Source of the DNA: a bacterium
GTDB taxonomy: Bacteria > ARS69
Reading direction: 5' to 3'
DNA length: 7,293 bases
Assembly: GCA_025774865.1 (NCBI GenBank)
Contig: JALGZO010000478.1
Coordinates: 1-7,293, forward strand
Below the pieces are notes generated by a model that saw only the letters and a program-made list of their open reading frames with translations, was not told where the DNA came from and ran no database searches. The first letter of the stretch is position 1. Each line of letters opens with the position of its first letter. This document shows positions 1-7,112 of this stretch, in pieces. Made by a program: the position numbers and the translations under genes.

Positions 1-87
1 CCCTGGAGGGCACACGGGGAGGGATGGTACCACCGACCCGGGGGGAGGCGCTAACCCTCTCGGACCGGGCTCATGAGCTCGCCGCGG
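1..87. other. Left-edge stretch with no assignable gene
   Basis: These bases lie downstream of the minus-strand receiver gene. I see no convincing ribosome-binding site with a start and no hairpin followed by a T run. One plus-strand frame is open from base 3 to a TGA at 135-137 and could be the tail of a gene entering from the left, but at 44 residues, with no recognisable motif and 50 bases running opposite the receiver gene, it cannot be supported. On the minus strand a GTG near 46 stays open to the edge but has no good Shine-Dalgarno sequence. Confidence 0.4.
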
Positions 88-465
88 TCATCCTCGGCTC
101 GTGGCGCCGAGAGCGACGGCGCCTCGAACGGCCGTTGTGAGCTCCGACTCGTCGAACGGCTTGAGAACGAAGTCGACGGCGCCGGCGGCGCGGCAGGCAT
201 CCCGCGTGGACTCCGGGAAGTCCGTGTGAAGCACGATGACGGGCGGACGCGCCCGGCTCTCGCTCTGCCGGCGCAGGAAGTCCAGCCCTCCCATCTCCGG
301 CATCATGAGATCCACGAGAATGCATTCGGGAGTGAACCGCTCGAGCAGCGTGAGAGCGTCGCGTCCGTTCGCGGCCTCTCTCACCTCGTGTCCCTGCGAT
401 GTGAGGACGTCGCGCATTCGACCGCGCGTCACGCTCGAGTCCTCGACGATCAGGATCGTGGCCAC
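88..465 (-). CDS. Single-domain CheY-like response regulator
   Basis: This encodes a 125-residue receiver domain with no output domain, a cytoplasmic phosphorylation switch of the CheY/Spo0F type. All conserved receiver residues are visible: the acidic pair E8-D9 in ILIVEDSS, the phospho-acceptor D52 in VDLMMPEMGG, the switch threonine T81 in VLHTD, and the lysine K102 in LKPF. The length fits one complete domain. I chose the GTG at 465 because MATILIVED begins the first beta strand exactly there and a purine-rich GGAAGGGGG sits 7 nt upstream. The open frame continues upstream to an ATG at 711, but that stretch is low-complexity, Arg/Ser-rich and unlike a domain. It is divergent from the membrane-protein operon. 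No histidine kinase or effector is in view, so its partner and output are unknown. Family assignment is secure; the pathway is not. Confidence 0.95.
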   Translation of the reverse strand: MATILIVEDSSVTRGRMRDVLTSQGHEVREAANGRDALTLLERFTPECILVDLMMPEMGGLDFLRRQSESRARPPVIVLHTDFPESTRDACRAAGAVDFVLKPFDESELTTAVRGAVALGATSRG

Positions 466-472
466 CGCGTTT

Positions 473-483
473 CCCCCTTCCCC
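473..483 (-). promoter_or_regulatory. Ribosome-binding site deciding the receiver start
   Basis: Read on the minus strand this is GGGGAAGGGGG, followed by AAACGCG and then the GTG at 465. The purine run and about 7-nt spacing make a strong Shine-Dalgarno match. It is the main reason to prefer the GTG over the far upstream ATG at 711. Confidence 0.6.
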
Positions 484-509
484 CGATTCGATTGGGACGC
501 TGTTCTCCT

Positions 510-519
510 TTGTCGACAA
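510..519. promoter_or_regulatory. Perfect 10-bp palindrome TTGTCGACAA, possible operator
   Basis: TTGTCGACAA reads the same on both strands and lies 45 bp upstream of the receiver start, where a dimeric regulator could bind. It is short, so chance occurrence is possible, and no second copy was noticed in the intergenic region. Its role is inferred from position only. Confidence 0.2.
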
Positions 520-663
520 TCGAACCTGGTTGCTTGAGGAATGCTGGGACACTCTTGCCTGGCTTGGCCGTCCATGACCCCGATCAGGAGTCGAAACCGG
601 ATCTTCCGCCTCCCCGCTGGTGGTGGCGGCGTTCGCGCCTGTGGCACGGTGCGCCGGGAAGTC

Positions 664-690
664 GCGGCGAAAGCCGTCGCCCCGGCGACG
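664..690 (+). other. Two overlapping, mutually exclusive small hairpins
   Basis: GCGGC-GAAA-GCCGT (664-677) can form a 5-bp stem with a G-U closing pair and a GNRA-type GAAA tetraloop. CGTCGC-CCCG-GCGACG (675-690) can form a perfect 6-bp stem. They share bases 675-677, so they cannot both form fully. They end about 58 nt before the ATG of the first operon gene. GC-rich DNA makes such pairs by chance often. If the candidate -10 at 701-706 is real, these bases lie upstream of transcription and would act, if at all, as DNA. Confidence 0.2.
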
Positions 691-697
691 CTCCACG

Positions 698-706
698 TGA
701 TATGAC
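698..706 (+). promoter_or_regulatory. Candidate extended -10 promoter element for the operon
   Basis: TGATATGAC contains the TGn extension followed by TATGAC, which matches the TATAAT hexamer at four of six positions but lacks the important final T. It lies in the only AT-rich patch of the region and would start transcription near base 713, giving a leader of about 36 nt. No -35 hexamer is seen 16-18 bp upstream. This is a weak call. Confidence 0.22.
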
Positions 707-748
707 AACACATTAGGAGAGCTTCACTTACGGGGTGAGCCCGACCTG

Positions 749-2953
749 ATGGAACTCTTGCGGCATCTTGCGGATCTCGCCGTGCTTCTCTTCATCGCCG
801 GCGGACCGCTCCCCCTCTGCATCTCCATGCTCGCGGGGCCTTCGGGTCGATTCCGGGGGGCCGCGGCCGCCTGGCTCGCGCTGCTCACTGCCTGGTGCGC
901 GTGGGAGCTCACGGTCGTGCTGCTGCTCGGCCTGGCGGGTGCGTACCGGTTCCCCGTCGTCCTGGTCTGCGAAATGGCCCTCGCCGGCGCCGGCTTCGCG
1001 CTCCTGGCGCGGCGCCGCGGTTCGTTGCGCCGCGCCGTGAGCGCCCTCACGATCGGGAAGCCGCTCTCGGCGGCCGAACGCACCGTGGCGGCTTCTACGG
1101 GGCTCGTCGGCCTCGTCTACCTCGCGCGTCTGACGACGCTTCCGATCCTCGACTTCGATTCCCTGTGGTACCACCTCCCGAACATGGTCGTCTGGTATCA
1201 GACGGGAGCGTTCGCGATGATGGATACGACCGGGCGGCCGGTAGTCGAGCAGGTCCTTCGTTATCCCTACGACTGGGAAGCGCTCAGCAGTCTCTTCTTC
1301 TTCCCGTTCCGGGAGGACTTCTTCGTCGCGGTCCCCAAGCTCGTCTCGTGGGCGATGCTCGGACTCGCCGTACACGCATTGAGCGTCCGACTCGGAGCGT
1401 CGCGGCTGCACGCCATGGCTGCCGCGTCGCTCGCGCTGGTGGTGCCGTTCGTGCTCTTCGACCTGAACACGCTCCGGATCGACATCCCGTTCGCGGCGTT
1501 CTTCTTGGCGGGGATCTGGTTCGCGCTTTCGTGGGCGGCGGACCGCTCGCCCGCGGATCTCGCTCTCGCTTTCGCGTCTATGGGACTTCTGTCGGGGACG
1601 AAGATGACCGGGCCGGTCTACGCGGGCCTGATCGGGGCCGCGGCTCTCGGGGTGCGGTGGCGCCGGGTTCCGCCGGTCGAATCGCGCCCGGCGGCGGTCC
1701 TCGTGACGGCGGGCATCGCGTTCGCGCTCCTGGCCGGCGCGTTCTGGTACGTGCGGAATTGGATCGAGGTCGCGAATCCCCTCGGCCTCGTGCGAATCGA
1801 TCTGGGCGACCGGATGCTCCTGCCGGGAAGCATCACGATCGAGATGATTCAGCGCACATCCCTGGCGCGCATGTTCGACGTGGCGGACCCGGTGCACTGG
1901 AAGACGCTCCTCACGCAAGTCGCGGCCCGGCTGCAATTGCCGTTCGTGTTCCTCGCCGCCCAGGTACTCCTTCTCCCTCGCGCGTTCGCGGTAGCGCGAG
2001 GAGACGGCCGGCGGGAGCTCTGGATCGCAACGATGTTTCTGACGGCGATGAGCGGTGCTCTCTTCTGGGCGCACACGGGCACGGGCGCGCAGGGCTTTTC
2101 GGCTCGCACCGTCACGCCGTTCGTCGGTCAGGCGTTCCGGTACGGCTTCGGATTCATCGGGCTCGTCGCCGTGGTCGCGGCGGTGAGCGCGACCGGTGCC
2201 CGCACCGGGTCGCGCTGGACCGTGGCGGCGGCATTGATCGGAGCGCTGAGCGGCGTCTTCAGCGGGACGCTGTCCGAGGCGATCAAGGCGGCGACGTTCA
2301 CCGGCAACGAGATCGAGTGGGCGAGCGGTCTTCTTCACCGCCTGGGCGCGGCGCCGGGTGAAGCACTCGGTGAGCTCGTCTCGGCGCTGCAAGGGCGGCT
2401 GCCCGACGTGGTGGCGCCGACGCTCGCCTGGGGGTTCGGGACCGCGCTCGTAACCGTCGCGGGACCGGCGGCGTGGAAACGGCTGCGAGCTGCCACCGCC
2501 CGGCGCCGCGCCGTGGTGGCGATCTTGGTGGTCGGGCTCGGGGTCATCGCGATCGACGTCGGGCGGGCCCGCCGTGACGCCGCCCGCGACGTTCTCTACG
2601 GCGGCGTGACCCAGTGGATCTCCACGAATGTCGCGCCGGGGGAGACCGTGGGCTACACGTTCAGTGTGTACAGCTACCTCTTCTACGGAAGGGACCTGTC
2701 GGCGGAGGTCGCCTACCTGCCCGCCACGTCCGGGAGTCGGGCGGAGTGGGAGGAGCGGCTAGCCGACCGCGGCGTGTCGGTCGTGGCACTGGGTCCGAGC
2801 CTCGGTCGGCGGAGATCGTGGGAAGAGCTGTCGGCCGCGATCGTCGAGCTCGCGTGGTTGGAGAACGCCGGCTCCGACTGGGAACGCGTCTTCGGAGAGG
2901 ACATCTCCGTGACGCCGTGGCTCTGGCGAAGGAAGGGGCGTGGGGCACCTTGA
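749..2953 (+). CDS. GT-C glycosyltransferase, PMT/ArnT-like membrane protein
   Basis: This 734-residue polytopic protein looks like a polyprenyl-phosphate-sugar-dependent GT-C glycosyltransferase of the PMT/GT39/ArnT superfamily, which transfers a sugar on the periplasmic side of the inner membrane. The main evidence is the motif DFDSLWYHLP (D135, D137), the acidic first-loop signature of such enzymes, followed by YPYDWEALSS and PFREDFF segments common in uncharacterised members, then many hydrophobic helices. Three or four hydrophobic segments (about 8-30, 38-62, 68-87, 112-128) precede the acidic loop, more than the usual one. A C-terminal soluble part begins near D614 and runs about 120 residues. 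The ATG at 749 is the only common start after the in-frame TGA at 698; GGGGTGA about 10 nt upstream is a plausible ribosome-binding site. It is the first gene of the operon and overlaps the next by 4 nt. Donor and acceptor are unknown; the superfamily call is firm, a finer one is not. Confidence 0.9.
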   Translation: MELLRHLADLAVLLFIAGGPLPLCISMLAGPSGRFRGAAAAWLALLTAWCAWELTVVLLLGLAGAYRFPVVLVCEMALAGAGFALLARRRGSLRRAVSALTIGKPLSAAERTVAASTGLVGLVYLARLTTLPILDFDSLWYHLPNMVVWYQTGAFAMMDTTGRPVVEQVLRYPYDWEALSSLFFFPFREDFFVAVPKLVSWAMLGLAVHALSVRLGASRLHAMAAASLALVVPFVLFDLNTLRIDIPFAAFFLAGIWFALSWAADRSPADLALAFASMGLLSGTKMTGPVYAGLIGAAALGVRWRRVPPVESRPAAVLVTAGIAFALLAGAFWYVRNWIEVANPLGLVRIDLGDRMLLPGSITIEMIQRTSLARMFDVADPVHWKTLLTQVAARLQLPFVFLAAQVLLLPRAFAVARGDGRRELWIATMFLTAMSGALFWAHTGTGAQGFSARTVTPFVGQAFRYGFGFIGLVAVVAAVSATGARTGSRWTVAAALIGALSGVFSGTLSEAIKAATFTGNEIEWASGLLHRLGAAPGEALGELVSALQGRLPDVVAPTLAWGFGTALVTVAGPAAWKRLRAATARRRAVVAILVVGLGVIAIDVGRARRDAARDVLYGGVTQWISTNVAPGETVGYTFSVYSYLFYGRDLSAEVAYLPATSGSRAEWEERLADRGVSVVALGPSLGRRRSWEELSAAIVELAWLENAGSDWERVFGEDISVTPWLWRRKGRGAP

Positions 2954-5328
2954 TCAGAGCCCCGATCGGATCCTGGATCGCCATCGCGCTCGTCTCCGGC
3001 GCCGTCGTTCTCTACGAAGTGGCGATCACGCGCGTATTGAGCGTGGTCCTCTGGTACCACTTCGCGTTCCTGTCCGTGTCCCTCGCGCTGCTCGGCATCG
3101 GGGCTCCGGGCGTCTGGTTCGCGCTGCGACGGCCGGGCCCGCGGGCGTTGCCCGCCTCGCTCGTCGCGGCGGGCGTCGCGATCCCCGCTTCCATCGTGGT
3201 CATCACGAAGGTCGTCGGCCGGTTCCCCCGGCCGGAGTACGTCGACGCCGGGGCGCTCGGAGTCGCGAGCCCCGGGATCCTGGTGACCGTCCTCGCCATC
3301 CTCACGCCGATGGTGGCGTTGGGCTCGGCGGTTTGTCTGTTCCTGCTGCGGGCGCCGGGGCGAGAGGTCGGGCGGATGTACGGTGCGGACCTCCTCGGCG
3401 CGACACTCGGCGCGGCGCTCGTGGTCCCGCTCCTGCACCGGGTGCCGACCCCGATCCTCCTCGCATCGACGGCGTTTCTTCCGCTGGCGGCGGCGGCGAT
3501 CGTCTCGCGGCCGATCGCGCCGGTGATCGTCGCGGCCGCGGTCTTCGCCACGCTCGTGTGGGGTACGCCGTACCGCCTCACCTACACGAAGAAGTACTCG
3601 GAGGAGGGTCGGATCCTCTTCGAGAAGTGGACGCCGACCGGGCGCATCACGGTGTTTCCGAACGTCTTCTACGAGACGAACCCGCAGCAAGCCTTCGCGT
3701 GGGGCATCGGAGATCGCTTCGAGCTCCGGGAGATCGAGCAGCTCTGGATCGAGCAGGACGGCTCCGCCGGGACGCCGATCACGCGCTGGTCGGACTCGTG
3801 GAACGACTTCCCGCACCTCTTCTACGATGTGACGAGCGTGGGGTACCAATGGCAATCGCCCGATCGCGTCTGCGTCATCGGGTCGGGCGGCGGTCGAGAC
3901 GTTCTCACCGCAATGCGAGCCGGAGCGACCGAGATCGACGCGGTGGAGCTCAACCCGCACATCCTCGATGCCGTGTCCGGTCCGTTTCGAGAGTTCGCCG
4001 GCGACATTTACCGGCGTCCGGGCGTGGACGCGATCGCGAGCGAAGGCCGCAGCTTTCTGACGCGCGCCGAAGGCAGATATGATCTGATCCAGATCTCGAT
4101 GGTCGACAGCTGGGCCGCGACGTCAGCCGGCGCGTTCGCGCTCTCTGAGAACTACCTCTACACGGTCGAGGCTTTCCAGCTGTACTGGGACCGTCTCGCC
4201 GAAGACGGCGTGCTCTCGGTGAGCCGCTGGCTGATGGATCGCCACCTCGTCGAGGGCATGCGGATCCTGCTGCTCGCGCAGGAGGCGTTACGGCGGGAGG
4301 GAGTGGAGGATCCCCGGCACCACCTCGCGGTGGTGCACGCGAAGGCGGTGATGACGCTCCTCGTGTCGAAGCAACCCTTCACGACGGCGAGCATCGCCCG
4401 CCTGGACGAGATCTGCGCCGAGCGCGGCTTTCTCCGGCACTGGCCGCCGCACGAGAAGACGCCGAAGACCTCGAACATTCCGCATCTGCTGCTCACGGGA
4501 CCCGGTGTGGTGGCCGACACCGGCCTCGACCTTTCACCGCCCGAGGACGACCGTCCGTTCTTCTTCCAGGCGGTCCCGGTGTTCGGGGGGTACGACCGGG
4601 AGCTCGTGGCGAGTCTTTCCGTGAACGAGCAGTCGGTCGTGCTGCTCCGCCAACTGCTCTGGATCGTGTCGTTGTTGACGGTCGCGCTCTTCTTCGCGCC
4701 CATCGCGGTGGCGGCGCGGGTTCGCGGGGAAGGACCCGGCTTCTGGCGCGGCAGTCTCTACTTCGTCGCGATCGGACTCGCGTTCCTGCTCGTGGAGGTG
4801 CCGTGGATTCAGCGGTTCGTCTTGTACCTCGGCCATCCGAGCTATGCGACCACCGTCGTCCTGGCCGCGCTGCTGCTGGGGGCGGGAGCGGGATCGATCG
4901 TGTCCTCGCGCCTGGGGATGGCGCCCGTTCGGCGGTGGGGGCTCGCGCTACCGGTGCTGCTCGCGATCGTGAACGCGGCACTCGATCCGGTGTTCCGCGC
5001 GACACTGGGCCTTCCGTTCGCAACGCGCGTGGCCTCGAGTCTAGCGCTTCTCATGCCCGCCGGCTTTCTCATGGGTTTCGCGTTTCCGATGGGGATGATC
5101 CGGTTCGGCGACAGCCGCAAGGCGTGGTTCTGGGCGTTGAACGGGGCGTTCAGCGTTCTGGCGAGCGTGTCGTCGCTCGCCCTTTCGATGCACCTGGGAT
5201 TCACGAAGGTGGCGTGGGCGGGGGTCGGACTCTACGTCGTGGCGTACGGGCTGCTGGCGGCCCCCGCGGTCGACGCGGCTGGCGACCCCGACGAAACCCG
5301 TGAAGCCAGCGCGGAGCCCGCCTCGTGA
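2950..5328 (+). CDS. Membrane protein with central spermidine-synthase-like domain
   Basis: This 792-residue protein has three parts. About six N-terminal membrane helices (residues 8-203) begin with the family signature LVSGAVVLYEVAITR. A soluble domain (about 211-560) resembles spermidine synthase: GRITVF at 231, a QDG turn at 269-271, the nucleotide-binding strand VCVIGSGGGRD (307-317), acidic E333 in AVELN, and YDLIQIS (377-383). A further six or so helices follow from 565, including LVEVPWIQRF (E616). Such fusions are widespread but largely uncharacterised. Spermidine synthases carry Asp-Ser-Ser-Asp-Pro at the catalytic loop; here the aligned residues read S383-M-V-D386-S, so the first aspartate is lost and the second kept. 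Aminopropyl transfer is therefore doubtful; a different SAM-type reaction or a non-catalytic role is possible. I chose TTG at 2950 because it overlaps the previous stop by 4 nt and follows GGAAGGGG (2931-2938) at 11 nt; an in-frame GTG at 2917 is the alternative. Confidence 0.9.
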   Translation: MIRAPIGSWIAIALVSGAVVLYEVAITRVLSVVLWYHFAFLSVSLALLGIGAPGVWFALRRPGPRALPASLVAAGVAIPASIVVITKVVGRFPRPEYVDAGALGVASPGILVTVLAILTPMVALGSAVCLFLLRAPGREVGRMYGADLLGATLGAALVVPLLHRVPTPILLASTAFLPLAAAAIVSRPIAPVIVAAAVFATLVWGTPYRLTYTKKYSEEGRILFEKWTPTGRITVFPNVFYETNPQQAFAWGIGDRFELREIEQLWIEQDGSAGTPITRWSDSWNDFPHLFYDVTSVGYQWQSPDRVCVIGSGGGRDVLTAMRAGATEIDAVELNPHILDAVSGPFREFAGDIYRRPGVDAIASEGRSFLTRAEGRYDLIQISMVDSWAATSAGAFALSENYLYTVEAFQLYWDRLAEDGVLSVSRWLMDRHLVEGMRILLLAQEALRREGVEDPRHHLAVVHAKAVMTLLVSKQPFTTASIARLDEICAERGFLRHWPPHEKTPKTSNIPHLLLTGPGVVADTGLDLSPPEDDRPFFFQAVPVFGGYDRELVASLSVNEQSVVLLRQLLWIVSLLTVALFFAPIAVAARVRGEGPGFWRGSLYFVAIGLAFLLVEVPWIQRFVLYLGHPSYATTVVLAALLLGAGAGSIVSSRLGMAPVRRWGLALPVLLAIVNAALDPVFRATLGLPFATRVASSLALLMPAGFLMGFAFPMGMIRFGDSRKAWFWALNGAFSVLASVSSLALSMHLGFTKVAWAGVGLYVVAYGLLAAPAVDAAGDPDETREASAEPAS

Positions 5329-7112
5329 CCGGTCGGGAGCGAGCCCTGGTGGCGGGACTCGTCTTGGCGCTCGCGCTCCTCGCCTGGCACGTACGAACGT
5401 ACTTCCACCTCAACGACGACGCGTTCATCTCGTTCCGTTACGCGCGGAACTTCGCCGAAGGTCATGGTCTCGTGTTCAACCCCGGGTACGAGTGGGTGGA
5501 GGGATACACGAACTTCCTGTGGGTACTCGTGCTCGCAGCGCTCCACTTCGTGAGCGTGCCGCTCCAGGTCGGCGCCCCCGCACTGAGCATCGCTGCGACC
5601 GTGGCGCTCTGGGCGCTCGTCGTGCGGCACGCCTGGAGCCATTCTCGGCCGAGGGGTCTCGCGTGGCTGGCCCTCATGCCGCCGCTCTGGCTCGCGACCA
5701 ACCGGAGCTTCGCGGTGTGGGCGACGAGTGGGCTCGAGACGCGGCTCTTCGAGCTGCTCGTGGTGGCGGCGGTGCTCCGGCTCGTGACCGAAGTACGCGC
5801 GGCACTCGGCGAATCGCGGACGGCGAGGCCGCTCGCCGGGATCCTGTTCGGGGCGGCGGCGCTCACGCGGCCGGATGGCATGTTGATGGGGGCGGGCGCG
5901 CTCGGAGTGGCGGCGCTCTTCCTGGCGCGGCGCGGGAAACTGCAGGCGGCCGCGTTCTGGAGCGGCGCCGGAAGCTTCGCGGTGATAGTGGCGGCGCACT
6001 TCTTCTACCGCCGCGTGTACTACGGCGCGTGGCTTCCGAATACGTACTACGCGAAGGTGGGAGCGAGTCGTTGGGACCTAGGGCTCGCGTATCACGCCGC
6101 ATTTCTTCTGGAGTACGCCGCCTGGCTGTGGATCCCGGGAATCGTGGCGGCCGTTCGATGGCACTGGCGGCGTGGATCGGCGTACTTTCCGGCCATCGTC
6201 GCGGCAGTGTTGATCCCACATGCCCTGTACGTGGCGAAGATCGGCGGCGATCACTTCGAGTACCGGCCGCAGGACCTCGCCTTCCCGTTCGCGTTTCTGC
6301 TCCTGGGGCAGGGAACGGCGGAGCTCTTCCGGAGTCGGGGGAGATCGATGGGTGCCGGTCTGTACGCCGCCGCGATCCTCGCCGCCGGCTGGTTTCTCCC
6401 GTGGCAGTCGCACCAGCAGGCGCCGGACCGTTACCTGAACGGGTTCCCGGGGCGGTCGGCGTCCGCCGCGGAAGCGGTCGGTTTCCTGGCGCCGGACCGG
6501 TCGTGGCTGACGCGGCTTCCCGGTCTGCGCGAGGTGGCGGAGGCGCACCGGGCGCTCGTGTTCGAGACGACCGCTCACCTCGTTGGCGTGCGCCAGGAAG
6601 AGCATCGGCAGTTCCTGGAGAAGGTGCTTCCGGAGGCGCGGCGACTGGCGGGGCTCGTCGCCGACGGAACGCTGCCTCGCGACACGCACCTCGCCACGAG
6701 CTGCATCGGCGCGATCGGGTGGTACTCGGATCTGCGGATATTCGACCGGCACGGCCTGACCGACGCGGGCGTCGCCAGGTCGGAGCGGACCGACCCGCGC
6801 GGTCTCATCGCGCACGAGAAGCGGGCGACGATTCAGGATGGCCGGGAGCGGGGCATCGACTTCTGGGCGTTCGATCCCGTGCACAGTTTGTGGAAGCGTG
6901 ACGATCCGGCGTTTCAGACCCTCGTGCGGATCGCGAACGATCGGGGAATCCCGGCGTATGCTGCGGATGTCGGCGACGGATGGTCGCTCCTGGGGATTCT
7001 GCCGTTCGGGCCGGAGCGAGCGGCGGCTCGCTTCCCGCGGCTCGAGTTCCGACCGACGGCGCCGCCCGACGCCGAGCGCGAGCCGGCGCCGGACCTACGG
7101 CCCGGAGGGTAG
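5325..7112 (+). CDS. GT-C glycosyltransferase, AftB-like membrane protein
   Basis: This 595-residue protein resembles the AftB-like group of GT-C glycosyltransferases; mycobacterial AftB adds terminal arabinofuranose from a decaprenyl-phosphate donor. Visible signatures are the acidic pair D31-D32 just after the first helix in NDDAFISFRYARNFAEGHG, then the VEGYTNFLW block (58-66), WATSGLETRLFE, LTRPDG (180-185), LPNTYYAKVG, the GGDHFEYRP segment with D309, and DRHGLTD (474-480) in the C-terminal domain. About ten hydrophobic segments end near residue 360; residues 361-595 are soluble and probably periplasmic. The length fits the group. The GTG start at 5325 forms GTGA with the previous stop, a classic coupled junction, and places the first helix directly at the N-terminus. 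The proline-rich tail (after about 575) looks disordered. Arabinose as the sugar should not be assumed: this group is broad and many members occur in bacteria without arabinan. The superfamily is secure, the substrate unknown. Confidence 0.93.
   Translation: MTGRERALVAGLVLALALLAWHVRTYFHLNDDAFISFRYARNFAEGHGLVFNPGYEWVEGYTNFLWVLVLAALHFVSVPLQVGAPALSIAATVALWALVVRHAWSHSRPRGLAWLALMPPLWLATNRSFAVWATSGLETRLFELLVVAAVLRLVTEVRAALGESRTARPLAGILFGAAALTRPDGMLMGAGALGVAALFLARRGKLQAAAFWSGAGSFAVIVAAHFFYRRVYYGAWLPNTYYAKVGASRWDLGLAYHAAFLLEYAAWLWIPGIVAAVRWHWRRGSAYFPAIVAAVLIPHALYVAKIGGDHFEYRPQDLAFPFAFLLLGQGTAELFRSRGRSMGAGLYAAAILAAGWFLPWQSHQQAPDRYLNGFPGRSASAAEAVGFLAPDRSWLTRLPGLREVAEAHRALVFETTAHLVGVRQEEHRQFLEKVLPEARRLAGLVADGTLPRDTHLATSCIGAIGWYSDLRIFDRHGLTDAGVARSERTDPRGLIAHEKRATIQDGRERGIDFWAFDPVHSLWKRDDPAFQTLVRIANDRGIPAYAADVGDGWSLLGILPFGPERAAARFPRLEFRPTAPPDAEREPAPDLRPGG

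Larger units (their letters stand above)
466..748. promoter_or_regulatory. Divergent intergenic region between receiver gene and operon
   Basis: This 283-bp gap separates two divergently transcribed units and must hold promoters for both. Short frames cross it on both strands, but none has recognisable protein character. Base composition shifts near the operon side: of bases 691-730, 23 of 40 are A or T, far above the surrounding level, which is typical of a promoter or leader in a GC-rich genome. It also holds a perfect 10-bp palindrome (510-519) and overlapping small hairpins (664-690). I found no convincing sigma70 -35/-10 pair or sigma54 -24/-12 element for either gene. Confidence 0.55.

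Noticed and set aside
3-137. Open plus-strand frame from the left edge ending at TGA 135-137
   Set aside because: It could be the tail of a convergent gene, but it is only 44 codons, has no motif, and would overlap the receiver gene by 50 bp. More sequence to the left is required to decide.
73-537. 154-codon plus-strand frame opposite the receiver gene
   Set aside because: It is antisense to a fully conserved receiver domain and its translation has no recognisable features.
466-711. N-terminal extension of the receiver protein to the ATG at 711
   Set aside because: The extra 82 residues are low-complexity and Arg/Ser-rich, while a strong ribosome-binding site precedes the GTG at 465 where the receiver fold begins.
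728-2392. Long 554-codon open frame on the minus strand opposite the first glycosyltransferase
   Set aside because: Its translation is dominated by Arg, Glu, Asp and His with no hydrophobic core or motif, the usual result of reading a GC-rich gene antisense. The plus strand has clear family motifs and membrane helices.
2713-3960. Long 415-codon minus-strand frame across the junction of the first two operon genes
   Set aside because: Charged low-complexity translation without domain character; it lies opposite two well-supported genes.
5300-6901. 533-codon plus-strand frame inside the AftB-like gene
   Set aside because: Arg/Gly/Ala-rich translation in the +1 shadow frame; the GTG frame at 5325 carries all recognisable motifs.
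7083-7092. 10-bp palindrome CCGGCGCCGG near the end of the AftB-like gene
   Set aside because: It is all G and C inside coding sequence and is expected by chance in DNA of this composition.
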